Assembly (NCBI GenBank): GCA_943325515.2
Contig: CALPPS020000002.1
Span: forward strand, 6,680 to 70,679
Source of the DNA: Flavobacterium psychrophilum
GTDB taxonomy: Bacteria > Bacteroidota > Bacteroidia > Flavobacteriales > Flavobacteriaceae
Length of the DNA stretch: 64,000 nucleotides
Reading direction: 5' to 3'
The position numbers and the translations under genes are program-made. Under the pieces are notes generated by a model, which saw only the letters and a list, made by a program, of their open reading frames with translations, did no database searches and was not told the DNA's origin. Of this stretch, positions 8,384-18,609 are shown piece after piece (the stretch's first letter is position 1; the number at the start of each line of letters is the position of its first letter).

Positions 8384-9475
8384 TTATTTTATCAATTTTG
8401 ATATTTCTTCAACTATATCTTTAGTAGCATTTGGCTTTGCCAATTTTTTGATATTATGACTTAACTCTTTTTGCAAATTTTCATTTGTAATTAAATCTGA
8501 AAAAACAGTTTCAAATTTTTCTTCTAGTTCATTTTCTCTTAAAAGAATAGCGCCATTTTTATCTATAATTGCTTTAGCATTTTTGGTTTGATGGTCTTCG
8601 GCCACATTGGGTGAAGGAATAAAAATAGTTGGTTTTCCTACCAAACATAATTCGGAAACCGAAGATGCACCAGCACGTGAAATCACAAAATCGGCAGCAG
8701 CATAAATCAAATCCATTCTGTCAATAAAGGCTACTACTTGCACATTTTCTTTTTCATTGAAATGTTGATATTCTTCGTAATATAATTTGCCACATTGCCA
8801 AAATACCTGAATACCACTTGCTAATAGAAAATCTAATTCTTTTTCAATTAAATGATTGACTCTTCTGGCACCAAGGCTTCCGCCGAGTATTAAAAGTATT
8901 TTTTTATCGTCATCAAAATTGAAATATGAAATTCCTTCTTGCTTTTTATTTTCAATAGTTAATAAATCTTGACGCACTGGATTCCCTGTGAATACAATTT
9001 TATTTTTTGGGAAAAAGCGTTCTAAATTTTCATACGCCACACAAATAACATTAGCTTTCTTGCTCAATAATTTATTAGTAATTCCTGGGTAGGAATTTTG
9101 TTCTTGAATAACCGTAGGAATGTTTAAACTGTTGGCCATTTGCAATAATGGTCCGCTTGCAAAACCGCCAGTCCCAATTACTACATCAGGTTTAAAATTT
9201 TTTATAATCTTTCTAGATTTCCATAAACTGCTCATTAGTTTAAATGGAAACATCATATTTTGTATCGTTAATTTTCTTTGTAAACCAGCAATCCACAAAC
9301 CTTCTATGTTGTAACCCGCTTGTGGTACTTTTTGCATTTCCATTTTATCGCTTGCGCCTACAAAAAGAAATTCTGCCTCAGAAAATCGAGATTTTAATTC
9401 ATTGGCAATAGCAATGGCCGGATAAATATGCCCGCCAGTGCCACCCCCACTTATTATGAATTTTAATTTTCTCAT
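8384..9475 (-). CDS. murG: UDP-GlcNAc:lipid I N-acetylglucosaminyltransferase MurG
   Basis: GT-B (GT28) enzyme at the inner face of the membrane that converts lipid I to lipid II. The N-terminal loop [12 protein letters not shown] lies near 9-20, [10 protein letters not shown] near 100-109, and the C-terminal donor-site motif with [17 protein letters not shown] is near 265-281. Length (363) is normal. It is packed between ftsW (1 nt gap) and murC (1 nt gap), as in other Bacteroidota dcw clusters. Confidence 0.96.
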   Translation of the reverse strand: MRKLKFIISGGGTGGHIYPAIAIANELKSRFSEAEFLFVGASDKMEMQKVPQAGYNIEGLWIAGLQRKLTIQNMMFPFKLMSSLWKSRKIIKNFKPDVVIGTGGFASGPLLQMANSLNIPTVIQEQNSYPGITNKLLSKKANVICVAYENLERFFPKNKIVFTGNPVRQDLLTIENKKQEGISYFNFDDDKKILLILGGSLGARRVNHLIEKELDFLLASGIQVFWQCGKLYYEEYQHFNEKENVQVVAFIDRMDLIYAAADFVISRAGASSVSELCLVGKPTIFIPSPNVAEDHQTKNAKAIIDKNGAILLRENELEEKFETVFSDLITNENLQKELSHNIKKLAKPNATKDIVEEISKLIK

Positions 9476-9476
9476 T

Positions 9477-10766
9477 TTAACTTCTTTTCAAAATTGGCTC
9501 TAAAGGATTTGCTGCATCTTCAATAGAAAAATCTTCTTGTTCTTCGGCTTCGTCTTCTTGTAATTGTTTGTCGATTAGCTTTTGTAAAGCGTCTTCTCGT
9601 TTTTGTTTTTCAACTTGTTCTTCAGCAATTTCCTCGTCTTTTTTAGTTACACTTAAAATAATTCCAAGTGCAATACAAGTCATCCAAATAGAACTTCCAC
9701 CAGAACTAATTAGTGGCAAAGTTTGTCCTGTTACTGGCAACAATTCTACAGCTACAGCCATGTTTGTCATTGCCTGAAAAATTATTGGGAAACCTAAACC
9801 TATTACGACAAGTTTACCAAAAAGTGAATTGGCTTTATGCGCTGCGACGACAAATCGGAGCAACAATAAAAGATACATTCCTAAGACTAATAATCCTCCG
9901 AAAAAACCATATTCTTCAACGATAATGGCATAAATAAAGTCAGAAGAAGATTGTGGTAAAAAATTTTTCTGCACACTTTTACCTGGTCCAAGTCCATATA
10001 CTCCTCCAGAAGCTATGGCTATTTTAGCTTTCTCAATTTGATAATCGTCTTCATCTGGTTTATCGCTTGTGAAATTATCAATACGTGCCATCCAAGTATC
10101 TACACGATTGGGGAAAGCACCAGGAAAAGCTTTGGCTACTAGGATGAAAAACACCAATCCTATAATACCAGCACCAATAATAATTCCGATATATTTTAAT
10201 GGATATTTGCCAATGAAGGCTAACATCATTACCATGGAAAAAATTAAAGCTGCTGTAGATAAATTGGCTGGAAGAATTAGTATGATAGTAATAAAAACTG
10301 GAAGCCATAATTCCCAAAGTGAGTTTTGAAAAGTTATAGGTGTATCTCTTTTTTTAGATAAATATCTGGCCACAAAAACATATAACACTATTGAAGCCAA
10401 TGTTGACGTCTGGAATGTTATGCCAATAAAAGGTATTTGTATCCAACGACTTGCATTAGCTCCTTCTATAACTGTTCCTTTCAATAATGTATAAATTAAT
10501 AGCAACCAAACGACAGGCAACAACAATCTCGATATCGTTCTGAAATAATGATAGGGAACTTTATGTACTTTATACAAAATAAAAAATCCAACTAAAATTT
10601 GTGCTCCGTGTTTCAAAAGATAAGTTAAAGCATTTCCTGAACCATGACGCATGTAGGCCAAATTACTACTTGCGCTAAACACTGGCATAAAAGAAAACAA
10701 TGCCAACAAGGCAACGAATGCCCAGATGACTTTATCTCCTTTTAGACTGTGAATTAGTTCTTTCAT
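9477..10766 (-). CDS. ftsW: Lipid II polymerase FtsW (SEDS family)
   Basis: Polytopic SEDS glycosyltransferase that polymerises lipid II at the septum together with FtsI. About ten hydrophobic segments cover residues 15-380. The family motif region [25 protein letters not shown] lies in the second half, and the late [14 protein letters not shown] segment is diagnostic of FtsW/RodA. A charged cytoplasmic tail of about 45 residues, rich in Glu/Gln/Lys, ends the 429-residue protein. It lies in the dcw order between murD and murG. An unusual 76-nt spacer with AGCT-rich inverted repeats separates it from murD. Confidence 0.95.
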   Translation of the reverse strand: MKELIHSLKGDKVIWAFVALLALFSFMPVFSASSNLAYMRHGSGNALTYLLKHGAQILVGFFILYKVHKVPYHYFRTISRLLLPVVWLLLIYTLLKGTVIEGANASRWIQIPFIGITFQTSTLASIVLYVFVARYLSKKRDTPITFQNSLWELWLPVFITIILILPANLSTAALIFSMVMMLAFIGKYPLKYIGIIIGAGIIGLVFFILVAKAFPGAFPNRVDTWMARIDNFTSDKPDEDDYQIEKAKIAIASGGVYGLGPGKSVQKNFLPQSSSDFIYAIIVEEYGFFGGLLVLGMYLLLLLRFVVAAHKANSLFGKLVVIGLGFPIIFQAMTNMAVAVELLPVTGQTLPLISSGGSSIWMTCIALGIILSVTKKDEEIAEEQVEKQKREDALQKLIDKQLQEDEAEEQEDFSIEDAANPLEPILKRS

Positions 10767-10770
10767 TTTT

Positions 10771-10840
10771 TAGCTGTTAACCTTTAGCTCTTAATATCCT
10801 ATGCATTTTTGCTAACAGCTAATAGCTGAAAGCTGACTGC
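10771..10840. repeat. AGCT-rich inverted repeat in the murD-ftsW spacer
   Basis: Within the 76-nt gap, 10771-10781 (TAGCTGTTAAC) and 10811-10821 (GCTAACAGCTA) are complementary at 10 of 11 positions. Further AGCTGA/AGCTAA units follow to 10836. There is no T-tract on the coding (minus) strand right after the stem, so read-through into ftsW is expected. It looks like a dispersed intergenic repeat of the kind common in Flavobacterium, or an mRNA processing or stability element. Confidence 0.5.
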
Positions 10841-10842
10841 TT

Positions 10843-12177
10843 TTACAAATTCTTTACCGCCGCTTTAAATTGATTTCCTCTGTCTTCGTAGTTTTGAAAT
10901 AAATCGAAACTTGCGCATGCTGGAGATAATAAAACCGTATCACCTTTCTCGGCTAAATGTTTAGCAGTAATTACCGCATCACTCATATTATCAACCTCTA
11001 CCATCATATCAACCACATTTCCAAAAGCATCAATTATTTTTTTATTGTCGATACCAAGGCAGATGATTGCTTTTACTTTTTCGCGAACTAACGACATAAT
11101 TTCGCTGTAATCATTTCCTTTGTCAACACCTCCAACAATCCAAACAGTCGGGACAGTCATACTATCTAAAGCAAAGAAAGTAGCATTCACGTTGGTAGCT
11201 TTACTATCATTGATGTACTGCACATTTTGAATTTTTAACACTTTTTCTAAACGATGTTCTACACCTTGAAAATTGGATAAACTCTCACGAATAGTTTCCT
11301 TTCTAATTTTCATCAGCAGGGCTACAGAAGTTGCTGCCATAGCGTTTTTCATGTTGTGTTTTCCTTCCAATGAAACCTCACCAGTTTTCATTTCAAATTC
11401 CTCGTTGTTGATAATAATGTCCATAGTGTCGTTTTTTATAAAGGCTCCGTTTTCAAAAGTTTTGTTTAATGAAAAAGGAATTAATTTTGCTTTTGTTTTG
11501 TTATTTTTAAACCAGTTTGAGATAGGTTCATCATCTGCATCATAGATGAAATAATCTTCTTCGGTTTGATTCATTGTTATTCTAAATTTTGATGCAATAT
11601 AATTTTCATATTTGTATTCATATCTGTCTAAATGGTCAGGACTAATATTCAATAGAATGGCTATATCTGGTCTATATTTTATATTGCCATCCAATTGAAA
11701 ACTGCTCAATTCTAATACATAATATTCATAATTTTCTTCCGCTACTTGCCAAGCAAAACTTTTGCCAATGTTACCTCCTAAACCAACATTCAGTCCCCCA
11801 TTCTTTAGCAAATGATAAGTCAACATGGTGGTTGTGGTTTTGCCATTACTTCCTGTAATACCTATGGTTTTTGCTTTTGTAAATGGCGAAGCAAATTCGA
11901 TTTCTGAAATCACAGGTATTCCTTTTTCCAAAAGTTTTTTAACCATTGGTGATTTTTCTGGAATTCCCGGACTTTTCATAACCACATCGGCATTTAGAAT
12001 TAAATCTTCTGTATGCTGTTCCTCTTCCCATTTAATCTCATATTTTGTAAGAACGTCTTTGTAATTTTCTTTAATTTTTCCAAAGTCAGAGACGAAAACA
12101 TCGTATCCTTCTTTTTTTCCTAAAATGGCAGTTCCAATCCCACTTTCGCCTCCACCAAGTATTACCAATCGTTGCAT
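10843..12177 (-). CDS. murD: UDP-N-acetylmuramoyl-L-alanine--D-glutamate ligase
   Basis: Cytosolic Mur ligase adding D-Glu to UDP-MurNAc-L-Ala. With the start at 12177 the protein has 444 residues and begins [13 protein letters not shown], a good family N-terminus. The ATP loop GSNGKTTTT lies at 109-117, the Mur motif NISPDHLDRY in the middle, and the C-terminal ligase domain has LLSPACASFDLFQNYEDRG. A longer frame reaches 12234, but those 19 residues overlap mraY and do not resemble the family. The chosen ATG overlaps the mraY stop by one base (TAATG), typical translational coupling. Confidence 0.95.
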   Translation of the reverse strand: MQRLVILGGGESGIGTAILGKKEGYDVFVSDFGKIKENYKDVLTKYEIKWEEEQHTEDLILNADVVMKSPGIPEKSPMVKKLLEKGIPVISEIEFASPFTKAKTIGITGSNGKTTTTMLTYHLLKNGGLNVGLGGNIGKSFAWQVAEENYEYYVLELSSFQLDGNIKYRPDIAILLNISPDHLDRYEYKYENYIASKFRITMNQTEEDYFIYDADDEPISNWFKNNKTKAKLIPFSLNKTFENGAFIKNDTMDIIINNEEFEMKTGEVSLEGKHNMKNAMAATSVALLMKIRKETIRESLSNFQGVEHRLEKVLKIQNVQYINDSKATNVNATFFALDSMTVPTVWIVGGVDKGNDYSEIMSLVREKVKAIICLGIDNKKIIDAFGNVVDMMVEVDNMSDAVITAKHLAEKGDTVLLSPACASFDLFQNYEDRGNQFKAAVKNL

Positions 12178-13403
12178 TATCTCAATTTTAATGTCACAAT
12201 TGAAACAATCGCTAGTAGAATGGCAACTATCCAAAATCGGGTTACGATTTTACTCTCGTGATAACCTTTCTTTTGATAATGATGATGCAAAGGCGACATC
12301 AGAAAAATGCGTCTTCCTTCGCCAAAACGTTTTTTGGTGTATTTGAAATAGGAAACCTGCATAATAACAGATAAATTTTCGGCAAAAAAGATGGCACATA
12401 ATACGGGTAATAACATTTCTTTTCGAACAGAAATAGCCAAAACCGCAATAATTCCGCCGATGGTTAAACTACCTGTGTCACCCATAAAAACGGATGCTGG
12501 ATAGGAATTATACCAAAGAAATCCAATTAACGCTCCTACAAAAGCCGCAATAAAAACTGTCATTTCTCCAGAATTTGGGATATACATTACGTTTAGATAA
12601 CTAGATAATATAATGTTCCCAGAAATAAATGTGAAAATACCGAGCGCCAAAACTGAAATTGCAGAAGTTCCTGCAGCTAAACCATCTATTCCGTCGGTTA
12701 AATTTGCCCCATTTGAAACAGCGGTGATAATAAAAATAACAATTGGTATAAATACTAACCAAGCCCAATTTTCATACCCATCGCCTGTCCACTTTATGAT
12801 TTTGGCATAATCCAATTCATTGTTTTTCATGAATGGAATGGTAGTTACTGTAGATTTACTTTCTCTAGGTGCTTGAGAAATTACATTTTGTGTTTTATAA
12901 AATGTAATTGGAGTTGTTGATCTTTCACGAACAGTAACTCCGGGATGAAAATATAAAACAGAACCAACAATCAAACCTAAACCTACTTGACCTATTACTT
13001 TGAAAATTCCTTTTAAACCTTGTTTGTCTTTTTTGAATATTTTTATATAATCGTCAATAAATCCAATAGTTCCCATCCAAAGTGTGGTAACTATCAAAAG
13101 GATGATATAGATGTTATTTAATTTGGTTAAAAGAATAACAGGAATTAGAGTGGCTATGATTATTATCAAACCTCCCATAGTTGGCGTTCCAGCTTTTTGA
13201 GATTGACCTTCAAGGCCAAGTTCTCTTACCGTTTCACCTACTTGTTGGTTTCTTAAAAAGTTAATGATTTTTTTTCCATAAATGGTAGAAATCATCAATG
13301 ATAAAATCAAAGCCAAAGCTGAACGGAATGTTATGTATTGAAAAACTCCTGCTCCAGGAACATCCATTGTTTTATCGAGGTATTCAAATAAATAATATAG
13401 CAT
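12177..13403 (-). CDS. mraY: Phospho-N-acetylmuramoyl-pentapeptide-transferase MraY
   Basis: Polytopic membrane enzyme that transfers phospho-MurNAc-pentapeptide to undecaprenyl phosphate, giving lipid I. Signature segments are present: GTPTMGG near 75-81, FIDDYIK near 115-121 with the Asp pair, the [12 protein letters not shown] motif in the middle, FMGDTGSL, and the histidine motif [10 protein letters not shown] near the C-terminus. At 408 residues it is longer than E. coli MraY (360) because of an insert near 175-210, a size usual in Bacteroidota. It is followed by murD with a one-base overlap. Confidence 0.97.
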   Translation of the reverse strand: MLYYLFEYLDKTMDVPGAGVFQYITFRSALALILSLMISTIYGKKIINFLRNQQVGETVRELGLEGQSQKAGTPTMGGLIIIIATLIPVILLTKLNNIYIILLIVTTLWMGTIGFIDDYIKIFKKDKQGLKGIFKVIGQVGLGLIVGSVLYFHPGVTVRERSTTPITFYKTQNVISQAPRESKSTVTTIPFMKNNELDYAKIIKWTGDGYENWAWLVFIPIVIFIITAVSNGANLTDGIDGLAAGTSAISVLALGIFTFISGNIILSSYLNVMYIPNSGEMTVFIAAFVGALIGFLWYNSYPASVFMGDTGSLTIGGIIAVLAISVRKEMLLPVLCAIFFAENLSVIMQVSYFKYTKKRFGEGRRIFLMSPLHHHYQKKGYHESKIVTRFWIVAILLAIVSIVTLKLR

Positions 13404-13407
13404 AGGT

Positions 13408-14871
13408 TTATTTATTTAGTTGTTCTAAAAGTTCTTTTACCATTTTCATATCGTCAAAATCTTGACGAACACCATTAATTTCCTGATAGGTTTCGTGACC
13501 TTTTCCGGCTATAAGAATAATATCGTTTGGTCCCGCCAGTTGACAGGCAGTTTTTATAGCTTGTTTTCTATCCACAATTGATAATGTTTTTCTTTGATTT
13601 TGTAGCTCAACACCTTTTTCCATATCAGCAATAATGTCGATTGGATCTTCGCTTCTTGGATTATCCGAAGTGATAATTACTTTATTACTCATGCTTGTTG
13701 CTATATGAGCCATAATTGGTCTTTTGGTTTTATCTCTATCACCTCCACAACCTACAACTGTTATTAATTGTTCATTATTTGTTCGGATGTCATTGATGGT
13801 CTTCAAAACATTTTCCAATGCATCAGGCGTATGGGCATAATCTACAATAGCTGTTATTTTATCATCGGAAACTATAAATTGGAAACGACCTGAAACGCTT
13901 TCTAGTTCAGATAAAAATCGCAAAACTTCTAATTTATCTAATCCTAATTCTACCGCTGCACCATAAATAGCCAATAAATTATAAGCATTGAAAGTTCCAA
14001 TGAGTCGAACCCAAACCTCACTTTCATTGATTTTTAATAACAATCCAGATAATTGATTTTCTAGGATTTGCGCTTTATAATCAGCATACGATTTTAAAGC
14101 ATAGGTTAATTTTCTGGCGTAGGTATTTTGTAACATTACCAAACCATTCTTGTCATCTAAATTGGTTAAAGCGAAAGCGGATTTTGGTAAATGGTCAAAA
14201 AAGGATTTTTTTACATCTCTATATTCTGCAAAAGTTGGGTGATAATCTAAATGATCGTGAGATAAATTACTGAAAATACCTCCAGCAAATTGCAATCCTT
14301 CTGTACGCTTTTGATGAATACCATGAGAACTAACTTCCATAAAGCAATATTCAACACCAGCATAATTCATTGCTGCTAAATAATAATTAATAGTCAGCGA
14401 ATCTGGGGTTGTGTGAGTTGCTTTGTGTTCAACTTCATCAACCATGATTTTTACAGTGGATATCAATCCAACTTTGAAACCCGCTTTTTTGAATAATTGA
14501 TATAAAAGAGAGGCAATAGTTGTTTTGCCATTTGTTCCTGTTATTCCAACTAATTTTAAATTTTGTGTAGGATTGCCATAAAAGTTTGAAGCTAAAAGTG
14601 CTAAAGCAGCATTGGTGTCTTTTACTTGAATATAAGTAACTCCTGTAACTATAATTTGTGGTAAAGTATCACAAACAATCACTATTGCGCCGTGATTTAT
14701 TGCTTTTTCAATAAAATCGTGACCGTTAGAAATGGTGCCGCGAATGGCCACAAAAACATCATTATCTACAACTTTACGCGAGTCGAATTCAATTTTGTTG
14801 ATGCAGATTTCCGTCGAACCTTTTACGGTTTCGATGGCAACTTTATATAATATGTCTTTTAAAATAATCAC
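13408..14871 (-). CDS. murE: UDP-MurNAc-tripeptide ligase MurE (meso-DAP type)
   Basis: Cytosolic Mur ligase adding the third residue of the stem peptide. The ATP loop GTNGKTT lies at 112-118, HDHLDYH in the middle, and the DNPR motif at 403-406 within [13 protein letters not shown] is the established marker for meso-diaminopimelate specificity, so peptidoglycan is expected to be of the DAP type. Length 487 is normal. The start is GTG at 14871, overlapping the ftsI stop (GTGA). mraY follows after 4 nt. Confidence 0.96.
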   Translation of the reverse strand: MIILKDILYKVAIETVKGSTEICINKIEFDSRKVVDNDVFVAIRGTISNGHDFIEKAINHGAIVIVCDTLPQIIVTGVTYIQVKDTNAALALLASNFYGNPTQNLKLVGITGTNGKTTIASLLYQLFKKAGFKVGLISTVKIMVDEVEHKATHTTPDSLTINYYLAAMNYAGVEYCFMEVSSHGIHQKRTEGLQFAGGIFSNLSHDHLDYHPTFAEYRDVKKSFFDHLPKSAFALTNLDDKNGLVMLQNTYARKLTYALKSYADYKAQILENQLSGLLLKINESEVWVRLIGTFNAYNLLAIYGAAVELGLDKLEVLRFLSELESVSGRFQFIVSDDKITAIVDYAHTPDALENVLKTINDIRTNNEQLITVVGCGGDRDKTKRPIMAHIATSMSNKVIITSDNPRSEDPIDIIADMEKGVELQNQRKTLSIVDRKQAIKTACQLAGPNDIILIAGKGHETYQEINGVRQDFDDMKMVKELLEQLNK

Positions 14872-16877
14872 GATAACTCAAGTAGGATTGTTTTGTTTTT
14901 ATCTAAAGTTTCTCCGGGATGGATAGATTGTTTTTTTACTTTCCCAATTCCAATAACCTTCACTTTTAATTTTAAATTTTCTAAAAGGGCTACTGCATCC
15001 ATCCCGCTCATTCCCTTAACATTTGGCATTCCTTTTACTTCTTGTTGCTCTTTGATGGCATATTCATTGAACGATTTCTCTTGATTATTTATTTTTCTAT
15101 TTAGGTTTTTAATTTCATTTGTAGAAGGTGTATCAGTAAAAATCTTTTGAGCAATTCGTTTAAATACTGGACCAGCAACATCAGCACCGTAGTACCCTTT
15201 GTTTTTTGCATCTGGCTTGTGTACTACTACGATACAAGAATATTTAGGGTTTTCTGCTGGAAAATAACCCACAAACGAGGAAATATAATGCTTCTCAGAG
15301 CCACCATTTTTTGCATAATTGGCTTGAGCTGTTCCTGTTTTTCCCGCCATAGAAAAATCTTTAGAATACAATGATTTTCCGGTTCCTTTTTGAACTACAT
15401 TTTTCAAAACCGCTTGGATTTTTTTTACAGTTTCATCTGAACAAATCTTCGAGTTGATAATTTCTTTGTCGTATTTTTTGATAACTTTATTCCATTCTTT
15501 TATCTCAGAAACAAACAGAGGTTTTATCATTTCGCCGTTATTGGCAATTGCATTATACAAGGTTAATGTTTGCAAAGGGGTAACAGCAACACCATATCCA
15601 AAAGCCATCCAAGGCAATGCAATAGCACTCCATCTTTTATCTGCAGGATGTGGAATTATTGGAATTCCTTCACCTTGTATTGGCAATCCTAGGGGCTTAC
15701 TTAAACCCATTCTATCTATATGATCTATAAATTGTTTCGGGTTATTTCTGTAATTTTCATAAACCGCTTGGACCATAACCGTGTTTGAAGAAATTTCCAT
15801 TCCACGTCCTAGTGATATTTTTTGTTTACCACCTCTATGAGAATCTTCTACATCTTTTCCGTATATCTTAATTAGCCCACCTTTTCTATCATAAACCTTG
15901 CTTGTGTCAACTTTTTTATCATCTAACAATGCAATCAAATCCACTAATTTAAAGGTTGAACCTGGCTCATGAGATTCTGCAATAGCATAATTTGTGGTTT
16001 CGAAATAGGTTGAATCTGTTTCCTTTAATTTTCCTAGATTAGAAATAGCTTTAATTCTTCCAGTTTTAGTTTCCATCACAACCACACAACCGTGATCAGC
16101 TTTGTATTCCTTTAACTGTTTAAGCAAAGCATGATGGGCAATATCCTGAATATAAACATCAATAGTAGAAATGACATCATATCCATCTTGTGGATCAACT
16201 TCATTAACATCACGAATAGGTTTCCATTGTCCTTTGGCAATTTTTTGTTTTAAAACTTTACCATCTTTTCCGTTCAAATATTTTCTAAACGACCATTCAA
16301 TCCCTTTACCATCTGGTTTTCCTTCGGGTGTTAATCGCTCATATCCTATGGTTCTCTCGGCAATTTTACCTATTGGATGTTCACGAACAGTTTCTTGCTC
16401 GGTAATCACTCCCCCTTTATTAGCTCCTAGATTAAATAGTGGAAAACTTTTAATTTTCATAAATTGAGTATAACTCAAATCACTCGCTACCAATAGATAT
16501 CTGTTCTTATTTTCTCTGGCAATTCTCAATTGGGTTTGATAGAATGCGCTTGATTTACCAAGCATTTTTGATAAAGAATCTGCTAATGGTTTTGCATTTT
16601 TATCAAATGCCTCACTTTTTGGAACAACTGCATCAAAGCGAATGTTATAATTTGGAATTGAAGTGGCTAACAAACTTCCATCTGAAGAATAAATATTTCC
16701 TTTATTTGCAGGAATGACAAAACTTTTAACTGTTTCTTTTTTGGCTAATTCACGCAACTTCGGACCTTCAACCCATTGAATCTTTGAGAGTTTGAAAGTA
16801 ATGGCTACAGCCATCAGAAAGATACTGAAAGCAACTAAATAAATTCGGTAAGAGATATTTTTATCTTCTATTGCCAT
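14868..16877 (-). CDS. ftsI: Septal peptidoglycan transpeptidase FtsI/PBP3 with PASTA domain
   Basis: Class B penicillin-binding protein that cross-links septal peptidoglycan with FtsW. A short cytoplasmic start and one transmembrane helix (about 10-28) lead to the dimerisation domain. The transpeptidase domain has S307 and K310 in EPGSTFK, the SSN triad in EISSNTV, and KTGTAQ. A single PASTA domain occupies about 612-669 (MPNVKGMSGMDAVALL onward). The 669-residue length fits Bacteroidota FtsI. The start at 16877 overlaps ftsL by 10 nt, and the end overlaps murE by 4 nt. Confidence 0.96.
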   Translation of the reverse strand: MAIEDKNISYRIYLVAFSIFLMAVAITFKLSKIQWVEGPKLRELAKKETVKSFVIPANKGNIYSSDGSLLATSIPNYNIRFDAVVPKSEAFDKNAKPLADSLSKMLGKSSAFYQTQLRIARENKNRYLLVASDLSYTQFMKIKSFPLFNLGANKGGVITEQETVREHPIGKIAERTIGYERLTPEGKPDGKGIEWSFRKYLNGKDGKVLKQKIAKGQWKPIRDVNEVDPQDGYDVISTIDVYIQDIAHHALLKQLKEYKADHGCVVVMETKTGRIKAISNLGKLKETDSTYFETTNYAIAESHEPGSTFKLVDLIALLDDKKVDTSKVYDRKGGLIKIYGKDVEDSHRGGKQKISLGRGMEISSNTVMVQAVYENYRNNPKQFIDHIDRMGLSKPLGLPIQGEGIPIIPHPADKRWSAIALPWMAFGYGVAVTPLQTLTLYNAIANNGEMIKPLFVSEIKEWNKVIKKYDKEIINSKICSDETVKKIQAVLKNVVQKGTGKSLYSKDFSMAGKTGTAQANYAKNGGSEKHYISSFVGYFPAENPKYSCIVVVHKPDAKNKGYYGADVAGPVFKRIAQKIFTDTPSTNEIKNLNRKINNQEKSFNEYAIKEQQEVKGMPNVKGMSGMDAVALLENLKLKVKVIGIGKVKKQSIHPGETLDKNKTILLELS

Positions 16878-17215
16878 AGTTTTTGAAAGAAACTTTTTTC
16901 TACTGGTTTTTTAACTTTAATTTTTTGGGGAGGAACCGTTGAAGGAAATATATTTCTTTCTTCCATTTTTTCAGAAACGGTGGATTCCATTTTTAATTTC
17001 ATTAATTCAGAGCGTTTATCTACAAATTCAGATCGCAATTCTTTGACTTCACCAGTCAATTCAGCAATTTTGAATATTTTTTCATCATATCTGTGCTCAT
17101 TGGCTATCATTATTATGGCTAATAGAATTAAGAATACAATAAAACGCCAGTTTTTAGTTGCATCTTCATTGACAAGAAAACGAGCTTTTAATATGCCATA
17201 AACCCCTTTTTTCAT
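16868..17215 (-). CDS. ftsL: FtsL-like cell division protein
   Basis: 115-residue bitopic protein with an N-terminal cytoplasmic segment, one transmembrane helix (about 25-41) and a predicted coiled coil (about 50-90, rich in E, K, L). Sequence alone is poorly conserved; the call rests on topology, size and position between rsmH and ftsI, where FtsL is found in most dcw clusters. In the family, FtsL works with FtsB and FtsQ to activate FtsW/FtsI. Its ATG overlaps the rsmH stop (ATGA), and its end overlaps ftsI by 10 nt. Confidence 0.85.
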   Translation of the reverse strand: MKKGVYGILKARFLVNEDATKNWRFIVFLILLAIIMIANEHRYDEKIFKIAELTGEVKELRSEFVDKRSELMKLKMESTVSEKMEERNIFPSTVPPQKIKVKKPVEKSFFQKLWQ

Positions 17216-18117
17216 CGTTTTTCTGCTATTCTTAATTTTGCACTTCTTGCTCTATTATTTATTTTAATTTCAGCTTCATCTGGAACAATCAGTTTTCCAA
17301 CTAACTGGAATGGAACGGTAAAATTCCCAAAGAAATCTCGCTCTGGTTCCCCTTCAAATAATCCGTTTTTCATAAATCTTTTTACCAGTCTGTCTTCTAA
17401 AGAGTGGTAAGAAATTACGCTTAATCTTCCTTGTGGTTTTAATATTTCAAGTGACTGTTCTAAAAATTCTTTCAAAACTTCCATCTCTTGATTTACTTCA
17501 ATTCGGATGGCTTGATATATTTGAGCTAAAATTTTATTTTTAAACTGATCAGGTAAAAATTTTGATAAAATCATTTTCAACTCATCCGTAGTGTTAATCA
17601 ATTTCATTTCTCTAGCTTCTAAAATGGTTCTTGTCAATGCTGGAGCAATTTTCAATTCGCCATAATCCAAAAAAACTCTTCTCAAATTAGCGTCATCATA
17701 TTGATTAATCACTTTATGTGCATCTAACTCATTTCTTTTACTCATTCTCATATCTAAATCAGCGTCAAAACGAGTTGAAAAACCTCTTTCGGGAACATCA
17801 AATTGATGAGATGAAACACCCAAATCCGCTAAAATTCCATCAACACTTTTCACACCGTGAAATCTTAAAAAACGTTTTATGTATCTGAAATTTTCATGTA
17901 TCAAAGTAAATCTATCATCTATGAAAGCATTAGCTAACGCATCTTCATCTTGGTCAAAACCAAAAAGCTTTCCATTTGAACCCAATCGGCTCAAAATTTC
18001 TCTTGAATGACCACCACCTCCAAATGTAACATCTACATATATCCCATCGGGCTTGATATTCAATCCATCGACAGTTTGCTTTAACAATACTGGATTATGA
18101 TATTCCATTTCCATCAT
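17212..18117 (-). CDS. rsmH: 16S rRNA (cytosine(1402)-N(4))-methyltransferase RsmH
   Basis: SAM-dependent methyltransferase (formerly MraW) that N4-methylates C1402 in the ribosomal P site. The N-terminal HNPVLL motif is followed by the SAM loop DVTFGGGGHS near 29-38, then DGILADLGVSSHQ and FSTRFDADLDMRM in the middle, and SYHSLEDRLVK near the C-terminus. Length about 300 is normal. Three ATGs are possible (18117, 18114, 18108); MEYHNPVLL at 18108 fits the family best but 18117 cannot be excluded. The 5' end overlaps mraZ by up to 23 nt. Confidence 0.95.
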   Translation of the reverse strand: MMEMEYHNPVLLKQTVDGLNIKPDGIYVDVTFGGGGHSREILSRLGSNGKLFGFDQDEDALANAFIDDRFTLIHENFRYIKRFLRFHGVKSVDGILADLGVSSHQFDVPERGFSTRFDADLDMRMSKRNELDAHKVINQYDDANLRRVFLDYGELKIAPALTRTILEAREMKLINTTDELKMILSKFLPDQFKNKILAQIYQAIRIEVNQEMEVLKEFLEQSLEILKPQGRLSVISYHSLEDRLVKRFMKNGLFEGEPERDFFGNFTVPFQLVGKLIVPDEAEIKINNRARSAKLRIAEKR

Positions 18118-18568
18118 CGCTGGTATTTCCCATTACATCTTCAGCTAAGTCAGCAAAATCAACATCATCTCCGGCAATTGCTTTTTCATACAAATCTTTA
18201 TCCCAAATCTCAACGATGTTTACAGCAGATGAAAGCACAATATCTTTTGCAATTTTACCGAAGGCAACCAAATCTTTTGGGATTAATAATCGTCCTAAAT
18301 CATCAACCTCAACCACTTTAACTCCAGCCGTAAATCGACGGATAAAATCATTATTTTTCTTTACAAAACGATTGAGTTTATTAATTTTTTGCATCATTAA
18401 ATCCCATTCAGTCATAGGGTATAATTCCAAACAAGTCTGAAAAACAGAACGTTTCAAAACAAAACCATCTTGCAAAGAGTTAGCAAGTTGCTTCTTTAAC
18501 GCTGAAGGAATCATCAATCTTCCTTTAGCGTCAACTTTGCATTCGTATGTTCCTACTATAGAGTTCAA
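18095..18568 (-). CDS. mraZ: Transcriptional regulator MraZ
   Basis: 157-residue protein with two SpoVT/AbrB-like (MraZ) repeats: GTYECKVDAKGRLMIPSALKK near 6-26 and KVVEVDDLGRLLIPKDL near 84-100. In E. coli MraZ binds phased direct repeats in front of its own operon and represses dcw transcription. The start codon is TTG at 18568: an in-frame stop lies two codons upstream and no nearby ATG gives the conserved N-terminus. It heads the dcw operon, with putative MraZ boxes at 18610-18656 and a -7 element at 18592-18599. Confidence 0.95.
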   Translation of the reverse strand: MNSIVGTYECKVDAKGRLMIPSALKKQLANSLQDGFVLKRSVFQTCLELYPMTEWDLMMQKINKLNRFVKKNNDFIRRFTAGVKVVEVDDLGRLLIPKDLVAFGKIAKDIVLSSAVNIVEIWDKDLYEKAIAGDDVDFADLAEDVMGNTSDDGNGIS

Positions 18569-18591
18569 TGGCTATAAATTTTCATCAAGAG

Positions 18592-18599
18592 CAAAAATA
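18592..18599 (-). promoter_or_regulatory. Putative -7 promoter element of the dcw operon
   Basis: On the minus strand TATTTTTG matches TAnnTTTG and ends 24 nt before the mraZ TTG start. TTTG at 18628-18625 is too far (25 nt) to be a standard -33 element. The region just upstream is occupied by the 10-bp-phased repeats. Confidence 0.5.
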
Positions 18600-18609
18600 T
18601 AAAAATATT

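Noticed and set aside
10078-10317. A minus-strand frame rich in Tyr, Ser and His inside ftsW
   Set aside because: Out of frame with ftsW and of low complexity; ftsW is fully supported.
12178-12234. A longer murD start (19 extra residues)
   Set aside because: The extra part lies inside mraY and lacks similarity to MurD; ATG at 12177 overlaps the mraY stop as expected.
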